A program made the position numbers and the translations under genes. The notes under the pieces were generated by a model. The model saw nothing but the letters and a program-made list of their open reading frames with translations, was not told where the DNA came from and made no database searches. From the NCBI GenBank assembly GCA_934101425.1, contig CAKOQQ010000003.1, forward strand, positions 1-64,000: a DNA stretch of 64,000 bases. The letters are read 5' to 3'. Shown one piece after another: positions 5,569 through 13,346 of this stretch. The stretch is from an uncultured Bacilli bacterium. GTDB lineage: Bacteria > Bacillota_I > Bacilli_A > RF39 > UBA660. Every line of letters begins with the position of its first letter. Position 1 is the stretch's first letter.

Positions 5569-8020
5569 TCTTAGCACCAACCTTTTTTATTTCTAATCTA
5601 CAATCATATTTATCTTCATCTTTTAACAATGGATTAACATAGTATATTATAAATATCTCATAAAATTTAAAATAAAAGTCAATATAATCTTCAAAAGCGA
5701 GATGAGTAAATTCTTTTATTAACGGATCATTAGTATCTATTTCCTTATGATAATAAATAGAATCTCTACATTCTTTAATTTTAATTAAATCATTTTGATG
5801 TAAATATCTTGAGTACCTTTGCTTTATGTTTAGTATCATTTCATTCATATCAAAACTGTGGTTATCAACAGAAGCATATAAAGCCATTTTTTTAAGTATT
5901 TCGTAACTATTATCTAGTTTTTTCACAATACTATTAAATGTATTTTTTACTTTAATTTCCCACCTATCATCATTAATTATATGGGAATGATATATAATAC
6001 ATCCGTTTAGATTCATAAATGTAATCATAGGAATTTTATATTTCGAAACCAAATAGTTTTGATTATACGTCCTATCTAAATTATTATAAATAAAAGCCTC
6101 AGCCATAAAACATATTGAAGGATAGTATTGATATATTATTTCAAAATTATCATAGTCATTATTTAAAACTGTTTCAAGTATTGCTTCAGAAAAATTATAA
6201 AATATTTCTCCACAAAAATCTATCTTTACACTCTTGTAATCACATTTATCAGAAGATAAAAAGGTCTTTGCATATTCAATTAAATTAGAATAATGTTTTT
6301 TATTTATTTTATCCAATAATTCTTCAACATTTAACTTATCAAATTTAAAATTATACTCTTCTTTAATAAGTTCTTCATAAATCGAAGATATCTCATCTAT
6401 CACCATAATAAGCTTATTTTCTATTTCTATAATTCTTGAATACAGTAAACATGAAGATAAACTATATGACTTTTTAGATAAATTCACAGCTTGCAAACAA
6501 ATATTATCATAATTTAATTCTAACGTTTTTAAAATTAAAGATATCATCTTTATAAAGTTAAAACTTAAGCTTTCATGAATGTATTTATCGGATGTTATTA
6601 CTTTTCCCTCAACAGATAATTCATATTTAATCTTTTCAATAAATTTAACAATATCAGCATTTACGAACAATATATTATTTTTAGAATCTTTTGTTAAAAA
6701 AGTTCCTAATTCATTTATGCCTTTTTTTATATAATTATTATAAGTATTACTAATGTATTTTTGAGCATTTAATACAAAACTCACTTTATTTAAACTTATA
6801 AAATCAATTATCGCCTCGTAATTATCATCTTCTGCAAGATTACTATTAATGATAATATCTTCAATATTTTTATTAAACTTATTCCAATATTTAAAGTCAT
6901 CACAATTAGCTAGAATCATATCAAGCGATAAATAGTAATTATTAATAATTCTATACAGTTCTTCATTTCTGTTGTTCTTAATTAGAAATTTAATAGATTT
7001 TGTAAACAAATCAGTTATATACTCTTCTAAAAAATAGTGATCTGCAATTTGTTTATTATTCAATGATGTTCCTGTTTGTGTTCTTAAATTGACCTCAAAA
7101 AATTCGGCTTCAAACCAATTAACTGGTTCATATTTCAATCTATACCACTTACTATCTAAAGGAATAAGATTTTTAAACTCAGTATATCTAACCATAATAG
7201 CAAATATATAATTTGTAAATTCCGTTATATCTTCGGTATCCTTATCCTTTAATATTTCTTTTTGCAACGATTTCAATGTATCTAATAACAATATTACCTG
7301 ATTACCATAAGAATTAAACACGCTATCTGATTTATTATTCTTAATTGCTTTTTGTAAATATTTAAATCTAATATTTATTTCTTGATATATTGTTTTCGTA
7401 AGCATATTAATATCTGAAAACAAATAAACTCGTTGAGCTAATTCAAAATAAATAATAATAATTCTAACTGTTAAGAATAATGATAATAGTGCAATAACTG
7501 GATTTATTCTTATATTAAATATCCAGCAAGCCAACTGGACTATTATTAAACATAGATAATTTATCATTGATTTTAAGTATTTTTTATTTGCATATTCATT
7601 TAGAACAGATAATGACACTTTTGAAACTATGTTTATGTACTTAGCAGTAATTATTCCGGATAAATTTGAAAGAAATAATGCTACTAAAAAACCTCCTACG
7701 CCCAAGCAAGCAAGTAAATATTGGTTATAGTTATCATATATGATTGTTAATGAATTCAATATTTCAGATATGCATTTTATATTCCTAAAACCATTATTAA
7801 ATAATATCAAATTACCAACCATATTAATAGCAGTAATAATTATAACAATATAAATTATCTCTTTAATTGCAATTGATAATATAGACATATCTAATTTAAC
7901 GAATCTAAATGTATCCTTAATTTTTAAAAACATTTTTTCTGCAAATATAGATATTTTTTCTATGATTGATAGTTTTTTAAAATGTAATTTAGCTCTTTTA
8001 AGATTATATTTATTAAACAT
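5558..8020 (-). CDS. Large membrane protein, second gene of the cassette
   Basis: The 820-residue protein has a basic N-terminus, four predicted membrane segments (about residues 48-74, 97-131, 150-170, 175-197), and a long soluble, mostly helical region of some 600 residues without a motif I know. Signature stretches include DHYFLEEYITDLFTKSIKFL and INDDRWEIKVKNTF. GGAGG lies 6 bases before the ATG at 8020. It is flanked by two other unknown genes with very short spacing. Membrane proteins with big cytoplasmic helical domains are common effectors in anti-phage systems, but that is inference from context only. No Walker, nuclease or TIR motif was seen. Confidence 0.65.
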   Translation of the reverse strand: MFNKYNLKRAKLHFKKLSIIEKISIFAEKMFLKIKDTFRFVKLDMSILSIAIKEIIYIVIIITAINMVGNLILFNNGFRNIKCISEILNSLTIIYDNYNQYLLACLGVGGFLVALFLSNLSGIITAKYINIVSKVSLSVLNEYANKKYLKSMINYLCLIIVQLACWIFNIRINPVIALLSLFLTVRIIIIYFELAQRVYLFSDINMLTKTIYQEINIRFKYLQKAIKNNKSDSVFNSYGNQVILLLDTLKSLQKEILKDKDTEDITEFTNYIFAIMVRYTEFKNLIPLDSKWYRLKYEPVNWFEAEFFEVNLRTQTGTSLNNKQIADHYFLEEYITDLFTKSIKFLIKNNRNEELYRIINNYYLSLDMILANCDDFKYWNKFNKNIEDIIINSNLAEDDNYEAIIDFISLNKVSFVLNAQKYISNTYNNYIKKGINELGTFLTKDSKNNILFVNADIVKFIEKIKYELSVEGKVITSDKYIHESLSFNFIKMISLILKTLELNYDNICLQAVNLSKKSYSLSSCLLYSRIIEIENKLIMVIDEISSIYEELIKEEYNFKFDKLNVEELLDKINKKHYSNLIEYAKTFLSSDKCDYKSVKIDFCGEIFYNFSEAILETVLNNDYDNFEIIYQYYPSICFMAEAFIYNNLDRTYNQNYLVSKYKIPMITFMNLNGCIIYHSHIINDDRWEIKVKNTFNSIVKKLDNSYEILKKMALYASVDNHSFDMNEMILNIKQRYSRYLHQNDLIKIKECRDSIYYHKEIDTNDPLIKEFTHLAFEDYIDFYFKFYEIFIIYYVNPLLKDEDKYDCRLEIKKVGAKNGK

Positions 8021-8034
8021 CTTTAACCTCCATT

Positions 8035-8904
8035 TTATCTATTAAGAATTCTTTTTACCATATCTGAATAATTACTTTCTTCAATTTGTTTATCCAATTC
8101 TTTTGATATTCTATTAATTGTTTTTGTTATCTTGGTATTAGAGTTTTGAATTTCTTTAAACTCCTGAATCATTTGTTCACGTTTTTCATTTAAGTATTTT
8201 TGATTTTTTTCTCCATAAAAATATAATTCTATTCTTTTATGTTCTCCTGTAGAATTAGCAGTAAAATATATTACATTTATTAAATCAACATAACTTGAAA
8301 TAATCATAATATTATCACACATGCTATTATCTAATCCTAATTTTTTGTTAATAAATTCTAAATAAATATTCTCAATTATTAATTCTATAAATTTAATCTC
8401 ATTATTAATGTATTTCTTTATTTGTTTATTACCAACTAAATAACTGGTTGCTTCTTTAACATTAGTTACATGTGTAATCTTAGACATATAACCATATAAT
8501 TCTTTTATATCTTCAGAGGTATAACTATATAACAATCCATCGCAATGATCAGCCACTATTTTATAAAAATAGCTAGCTTTAGTCATTATATCTATATCAA
8601 CTGTTTCTATGGTTGTAGCGATTATATACATTATTTCTTCAAAAACATTTCTTAATAAACATACAGCCATAAGAGTTTTTTCTTTGCCTAACAAATCATT
8701 AACTTCTTCAAGTTCTTCTGATATTTCTTTAAACATGTACTTAGATTTTTTATAATCTGATATTTCCCTAAACTCAATGTTTTTAATCATATCAATATAA
8801 ATCATATTACTTATATCCAGTATTCTTATAGTCTTATCAAAAGAAAAGTTCTTGTTTTTATGTTCTAAATCATATATATAACCTCTTAACTTAGATTTCT
8901 TCAT
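8035..8904 (-). CDS. Unrecognised 289-residue helical protein, first gene of the cassette
   Basis: The start is the ATG at 8904, because GGAGG lies 5 bases upstream; longer starts would run through the leader terminator. The protein is helix-rich with no membrane segments. The block LMAVCLLRNVFEEIMYIIAT and the later ELYGYMSKITHVT recall helical HEPN or AbiV-like folds, where an arginine helix packs near a His, but the RxxxxH nuclease motif is not present, so this is only a resemblance. The C-terminal 80 residues are coiled-coil-like (KEIQNSNTKITKTINRISKE). It heads a tight operon with the membrane protein (14-base gap). Confidence 0.55.
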   Translation of the reverse strand: MKKSKLRGYIYDLEHKNKNFSFDKTIRILDISNMIYIDMIKNIEFREISDYKKSKYMFKEISEELEEVNDLLGKEKTLMAVCLLRNVFEEIMYIIATTIETVDIDIMTKASYFYKIVADHCDGLLYSYTSEDIKELYGYMSKITHVTNVKEATSYLVGNKQIKKYINNEIKFIELIIENIYLEFINKKLGLDNSMCDNIMIISSYVDLINVIYFTANSTGEHKRIELYFYGEKNQKYLNEKREQMIQEFKEIQNSNTKITKTINRISKELDKQIEESNYSDMVKRILNR

Positions 8905-8917
8905 TGTTACCTCCATG

Positions 8918-8977
8918 AAAAAAAGAGCATATTCCATCTTAAAAATGAAACACACTCTATTATTTATATATATTATA
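8918..8977 (-). promoter_or_regulatory. Leader attenuator in front of the three-gene cassette
   Basis: On the minus strand TATAAT (8977-8972) is followed by a 13-bp stem (8957-8945 with 8937-8925). Its arms pair fully if G-U pairs are allowed, and it is followed by TTTTTTT (8924-8918), all before the Shine-Dalgarno and ATG at 8904. A terminator inside the leader suggests transcription is stopped early unless something relieves it. It could equally be the terminator of the HsdR fragment upstream. Confidence 0.5.
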
Positions 8978-8985
8978 CCACTAAA

Positions 8986-9768
8986 TTAGAAGTTGTTGTT
9001 AGATATACTGAAAAATTTATCAAAGAATTCTAATAATTTATCTATAACTTTATTTTTCTTTTCTTGCCTATCATTATTAGGAGTAAACATACTCATTGGA
9101 GGAAGTATTGTTGATACTTCTGTACCATTGGTTTCTACTCTTCCCTGTTCAAATGATTTTTGAATAAAGTTATATGTTTCTTCTTTATTAAGATTCTCTT
9201 CAGCAATTATCTTATCTAATTCTTCTTTCTTTTTGCTATTCATAAATGATTCAAAATCAGCATATACATTTGAATCTTGATCTAATGATTCTATGAATGC
9301 CATGATTAAATCTTTCTTATTCCTTAAATCTGGGCTAGCCATAATTGTCTTTTGAATAGTTACAAGAATTTCTTTATCTTCCATGTTACTGTCATGATAC
9401 TTTTTAACTAAACCTAAGATGTAATCAATATTAACTTCTATAGATTTAATCAATTTCATTTCGAATACTACATCATCAGTAACATCAATTTTTTCTTGTT
9501 TAGTTTTATTTCTAAATTCATTATAAAGTTCAATATAAATACTATGATAATCCTGTTTATCTCTTTCATTTAATAATTCATTGTCTTTAAATTCATCAAA
9601 TGAAGATAAAATATTTGTTACTTTTAATATAGAACCATACAATTTAATAAACTCTTTTTGTTCAGATTCACTTTGCATTAATTCTTCTGGAGTAAATTTA
9701 GAAGTTAATTTTTCAACTAATGTTCTGACCTTCATATCTTTAGATAAAAATGCACTATCATTTAGTAT
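8986..9768 (-). pseudogene. C-terminal remnant of type I restriction subunit HsdR
   Basis: The 249 residues from the ATG at 9735 match the C-terminal domain of type I R subunits: MKVRTLVEKLTSKFTPEEL, VTDDVVFEMKLIKSIEVNID, NIDYILGLVKKYHDSN, then the tail FMNSKKKEELDKIIAEENL and KVIDKLLEFFDKFF. The frame is open upstream to a TGA at 9771-9769. Full HsdR is about 1000 residues with nuclease and helicase domains, all missing here, and no hsdM or hsdS is nearby. The likely result of deletion is a dead fragment, possibly still translated because the region remains open with no stops. Confidence 0.8.
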
Positions 9769-9865
9769 TCACTTTGAAATCCACCTTAGAATTAAAATGT
9801 CACCTAAATGTCACCCAAAGATATTTTACCAAATATACTAATCCTTGCAATCTCCCTATTTTAGG

Positions 9866-9959
9866 GCAAAAAAATGCCGCCTCTTTTGAGACGGCCAGGG
9901 GGTTTTGGTGAGCACTCTTTCACCTTAGGCGTAAGAATGCCCGCGTGATATCTCACGCT
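9866..9959 (-). ncRNA. Candidate small RNA B, about 94 nt
   Basis: A consensus minus-strand promoter, TTGACA (9994-9989) and TATAAT (9971-9966) with exactly 17 bp between, has no coding gene after it. The predicted transcript has a GCGTGA/TCACGC hairpin (9943-9958), a GGTGA/TCACC hairpin (9907-9924), a CCCCC run (9902-9898), then a terminator stem GCCGTCTC/GAGGCGGC (9876-9895) and TTTTTTT. No open frame of useful length is inside. It is a stand-alone transcript by its signals; the family is unknown to me. Confidence 0.65.
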
Positions 9960-10001
9960 ATTATAATTATAAGTTCTTTTTTTGTTATTGTCAATAAATA
10001 G

Positions 10002-11960
10002 TTATGACAAATGATTATCATTAATTAACTTATTTAAGTATGGATAATTATCTATATTATCTAATATATAGTTAGCGTCTTCCTTAGCTTTTATTAGTAT
10101 ATTATAGTCTTTTTTTATGTCTGCTAATCTAAAAGACATATCTCCACTTTGTCTTATACCAAATAAGTCTCCAGAGCCTCTAAGGCGAAAATCTTCTTCA
10201 CTTATTTTAAAACCATCAGTAGTTAATGTTAATATATCAAGTCTTTCTTTTTCATAATCACTTATAAGTATACAATATGATTGAAAACTATTTCTTCCTA
10301 CTCTACCTCTTAATTGATGAAGTTGTGATAGACCAAATCTATAACTATCAAATATAACCATCATAGTAGCGTTTGGAATATCTATACCTACTTCTATTAC
10401 TGTTGTACTAATAAGTATTTGAATATCATTATTTTTAAATGATTCCATTACATTATCTTTTTCATCCTTAGTCATTTTACCATGTAGGACACCAACTTTA
10501 TATATTCCTTTAAATGCTTTATTAAATTTTTCTTCTAGTTCATAGACATTTTCTAAATCTATTTTATCGCTTTCTTCTATAAGTGGTGCAATTACATATA
10601 TTTGATGCTTATTTTTAAGTTCTTCATACATCATAGTAAGGACTTCTTTTATTTCACTATTTTTCTTTAAATATGTTTTTACAGGTACTCTACCACTAGG
10701 CATAGTTTTAATACTTGATACATCCATATCACCATATATAGTTAATGCATATGTTCTAGGTATTGGAGTTGCACTCATATATAAGATGTCTGGATTGGTT
10801 CCTTTATTTTTTAAATTACTTCGTTGATTTACACCAAATCTATGTTGTTCATCTGTTATAACAAGTCCTAAATTATTAAATACTACACTATCTTCTATAA
10901 GTGCATGAGTACCAATAAGGACATCTATTTTATTATTTTTTAAGTCTTCTAGTAGTTTCTTTTTATTTTTAGTTTTTCCTGTTAATAATTCTACTTTTAT
11001 ATTATAATCTTTAAATATATTTTTTATATTTAAATAATGTTGATATGCCAATAATTCTGTAGGTGCCATAAGTGCACTTTGATATCCTGCTAAATAATTT
11101 ATATATATAGCGATAAAACTAACTATAGTTTTACCACTACCAACATCTCCTTGTACTAATCTATTCATAACCATATTACTAGTTAAATCATTATAGATTT
11201 CATCTACTACTTTTAACTGATCATTAGTTAGTTTGAATGGTAAATTATTTATAAATTCTAAAACATTATTTTTATCAACCTCTTTTTTAATACCAATTAC
11301 TTTTACTCTATTTCTTTTTAATTCATTCATTTTTAACATAAATAAAAATAATTCTTCATATTTGATATGATTTATAGCGTTTTTAAGTAGATGAATATCA
11401 TCTGGTCTATGTATTTCTCTTATAGCTTCACTTTTAGGAATTAATTTATACTTATCAAGTAAAATACTAGGTATAATATCAGTTACTTTAATATCATCTA
11501 TTACTTTTAATATATAATTATTTATTTGCTTAGATGTAATTTTAGATACAGTATGATATACTGGTGTAATTTTAGGTAATGAACTAATAGATCCAAACTT
11601 TATATCACTAGCGGTTATAGTGTTATGTTTAATATCATATTTACCAATAATTGTTATAGTAGTATTTATTTTTATATTATTTCTTAAAAATCCTCGATTA
11701 AAAATTACTACATTACATATTCTATCATCTAGTCTAACTCTAAATGACATTTTATCCAATTTACCTCTTAATCTAATAAATAAAGGGTTAGTCTCTACTA
11801 CACCATCTATTACTACTCTATCACTATTTAAATCTGTTTTTTCTAATATTTCATATCTAAATGGATAATAATTAACTAAATCATCTATAGTGTATATATT
11901 TAATTTATTTAATAAAGCAATAGTTTTATCACCTATTCCTTTTATTGCATTTAACTCCAT
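10002..11960 (-). CDS. recG: ATP-dependent DNA helicase RecG
   Basis: RecG remodels stalled replication forks and branched recombination intermediates. The protein (652 residues) has an N-terminal wedge/OB domain (about 55-150), then the helicase core with QGDVGSGKT (Walker A, about 268-276), TDEQHRFG (DExH box, about 370-377), SATPIPRT and the QLRGRVGR motif VI, and the RecG C-terminal domain. Length is close to the usual 680. The second of two adjacent ATGs (11960) is better spaced from AGGTG. It stands alone between two candidate small RNAs rather than in the rpmB-fapR-plsX neighbourhood usual in bacilli. Confidence 0.97.
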   Translation of the reverse strand: MELNAIKGIGDKTIALLNKLNIYTIDDLVNYYPFRYEILEKTDLNSDRVVIDGVVETNPLFIRLRGKLDKMSFRVRLDDRICNVVIFNRGFLRNNIKINTTITIIGKYDIKHNTITASDIKFGSISSLPKITPVYHTVSKITSKQINNYILKVIDDIKVTDIIPSILLDKYKLIPKSEAIREIHRPDDIHLLKNAINHIKYEELFLFMLKMNELKRNRVKVIGIKKEVDKNNVLEFINNLPFKLTNDQLKVVDEIYNDLTSNMVMNRLVQGDVGSGKTIVSFIAIYINYLAGYQSALMAPTELLAYQHYLNIKNIFKDYNIKVELLTGKTKNKKKLLEDLKNNKIDVLIGTHALIEDSVVFNNLGLVITDEQHRFGVNQRSNLKNKGTNPDILYMSATPIPRTYALTIYGDMDVSSIKTMPSGRVPVKTYLKKNSEIKEVLTMMYEELKNKHQIYVIAPLIEESDKIDLENVYELEEKFNKAFKGIYKVGVLHGKMTKDEKDNVMESFKNNDIQILISTTVIEVGIDIPNATMMVIFDSYRFGLSQLHQLRGRVGRNSFQSYCILISDYEKERLDILTLTTDGFKISEEDFRLRGSGDLFGIRQSGDMSFRLADIKKDYNILIKAKEDANYILDNIDNYPYLNKLINDNHLS

Positions 11961-12033
11961 CATATCACCTAGTATAAGTATATCAAACTATTGTTCGATT
12001 TTCAATTTTTTTAATTTAATTTTCTAAAAAAGG

Positions 12034-12062
12034 TTGACAAATTTGACTTTTTAGATTAGTAT
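12034..12062 (+). promoter_or_regulatory. Promoter of candidate small RNA A
   Basis: TTGACA (12034-12039) and TAGTAT (12057-12062) are 17 bp apart on the plus strand, facing away from recG and with no coding gene downstream. Confidence 0.6.
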
Positions 12063-12069
12063 ATACATT

Positions 12070-12165
12070 ACCAATTCGGGATAATGAATTGGCGCTAGTA
12101 TCACACTAGCCAACCCCTTTTTATTCTTTTATTGAGCGGCCTCAGGGGGTCCGCTCTATTTTTTT
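12070..12165 (+). ncRNA. Candidate small RNA A, about 96 nt
   Basis: Downstream of a sigma-A promoter the transcript folds into CCAATTC/GAATTGG (12071-12092, loop of 8), GCTAGT/ACTAGC (12094-12110, loop ATCAC), then CCCC (12114-12117), a U-rich linker, and the terminator GAGCGG/CCGCTC (12134-12156) with TATTTTTTT. The terminator loop carries GGGGG (12145-12149), complementary to the CCCC upstream, so an alternative pairing or pseudoknot is possible. The plus strand downstream carries no gene, so it is not a leader. It does not resemble SRP RNA or 6S RNA to me. Confidence 0.65.
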
Positions 12166-12166
12166 A

Positions 12167-12204
12167 TAAAAAAATGGATAGACTAATAATATGGTCTATC
12201 CATT
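12167..12204 (-). terminator. Terminator of the CDF transporter gene
   Basis: AATGGATAGAC (12173-12183) pairs perfectly with GTCTATCCATT (12194-12204). On the minus strand the stem is followed by a T-tract. It includes the stop codon. Confidence 0.8.
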
Positions 12205-13310
12205 TCTATTACAAAGTAATATTCTTTTTTAGTATCTTTTATTTCTTTTCTCAAATAATTATATAATAAATCTAAATTAATACTTTTTTCATAAGGTACT
12301 ACTAAGTCAAATATTATATTAGTATGTTTTTTACCTTTAACTATTCTAAAGTCATGAATACTTAGACTATCATCTAATTTATTTAGTGATTCTGTTACTA
12401 AACTCTTTAATCTATCTGTTTCTTTATCATTTACGGCTATAGGATCCATGTGAATAGTAAGTGAAGAGGAAAATTTATTTTTAAAATCTCTTTCTATAAT
12501 ATCCATATAATCATGAGCTACTACCATATCCATTTTAGAGTCTATTTCAACATGTACTGTTACAAAATCATTATTAACTCCATAATTATGAATTACTAAA
12601 TCATGAATGCCAAGAACACAAGGATAACTAAGTATCATATTAGTAATATCATCTATTTGCTCTTTACTAGGTACTATACCTATTAGAGGGTCTAATACTT
12701 CTTTTGAAGCTCTAAGACTGCTAAAAATAACAAATAATGATACTGTAAGACCTAAATATCCATCTATATTTATGCCTGTTAATTTTATAAAAATCATTGA
12801 TATTAATATAGCTACTGTAGATATAATATCATTTCTAGCATCTATAGCATTTGTTTTTAATGTACTTGAGTTTATTAGCCTAGAAATTTTATCATATACC
12901 ATCATTTGTATTATTTTACCTATAATAGCTATTATAAGTACTATATATACATATATACTTAAATTTATTTCTTCTTTGTTTATTATTTTTATAATAGATT
13001 CTTTAGCAAATAATATACCCATAAGTAACATAAATAACGATATTACAAAACCAGATACATATTCATATCTAGCATATCCATACGGATGCACTTTACTAGC
13101 TTTTTTGCATGATAATTTAAAACCTATAATAGTTAATATTGATGTAAATGAATCAGATAAACTATTAAAAGCATCAGCAATTATACTAACACTATTACTT
13201 ATAAAGCCTATTATAAGTTTTATAAGTCCTAAAATCAGATTAGAAATAATACCAAAAGTACCAGCAAAAGCTCCATATTTATTTCTTAATTCTGTATTTT
13301 CTTTTTTCAT
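12183..13310 (-). CDS. Cation diffusion facilitator (Zn/Mn/Fe efflux)
   Basis: A 375-residue CDF-family metal/proton antiporter of the plasma membrane. Six membrane segments occupy residues about 15-205. The two metal-site helices are seen as DAFNSLSDS (helix 2) and NAIDARNDI (helix 5), giving the D-x3-D pairs typical of the family. The cytoplasmic part from about 210 holds the dimerising metal-binding domain (VIHNYGVNNDFVTVHVEID) plus an extra C-terminal module (residues about 300-375), as in the longer bacillar CDF proteins. The metal cannot be told from sequence, though Asp-Asp sites favour Mn or Fe over Zn. ATG at 13310 follows GGAG. Confidence 0.9.
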   Translation of the reverse strand: MKKENTELRNKYGAFAGTFGIISNLILGLIKLIIGFISNSVSIIADAFNSLSDSFTSILTIIGFKLSCKKASKVHPYGYARYEYVSGFVISLFMLLMGILFAKESIIKIINKEEINLSIYVYIVLIIAIIGKIIQMMVYDKISRLINSSTLKTNAIDARNDIISTVAILISMIFIKLTGINIDGYLGLTVSLFVIFSSLRASKEVLDPLIGIVPSKEQIDDITNMILSYPCVLGIHDLVIHNYGVNNDFVTVHVEIDSKMDMVVAHDYMDIIERDFKNKFSSSLTIHMDPIAVNDKETDRLKSLVTESLNKLDDSLSIHDFRIVKGKKHTNIIFDLVVPYEKSINLDLLYNYLRKEIKDTKKEYYFVIEMDRPYY

Positions 13311-13321
13311 ATTTCTCCTAT

Positions 13322-13346
13322 AGAAAAACAGGCTAACCCTGTTATC
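13322..13346 (-). terminator. Terminator after pheT
   Basis: AACAGG (13327-13332) and CCTGTT (13338-13343) pair around CTAAC and are followed on the minus strand by TTTTT. The stem covers the pheT stop codon. Confidence 0.7.

Noticed and set aside
8035..8904. HEPN ribonuclease
   Set aside because: The RxxxxH motif is missing; only the general helical pattern is similar.
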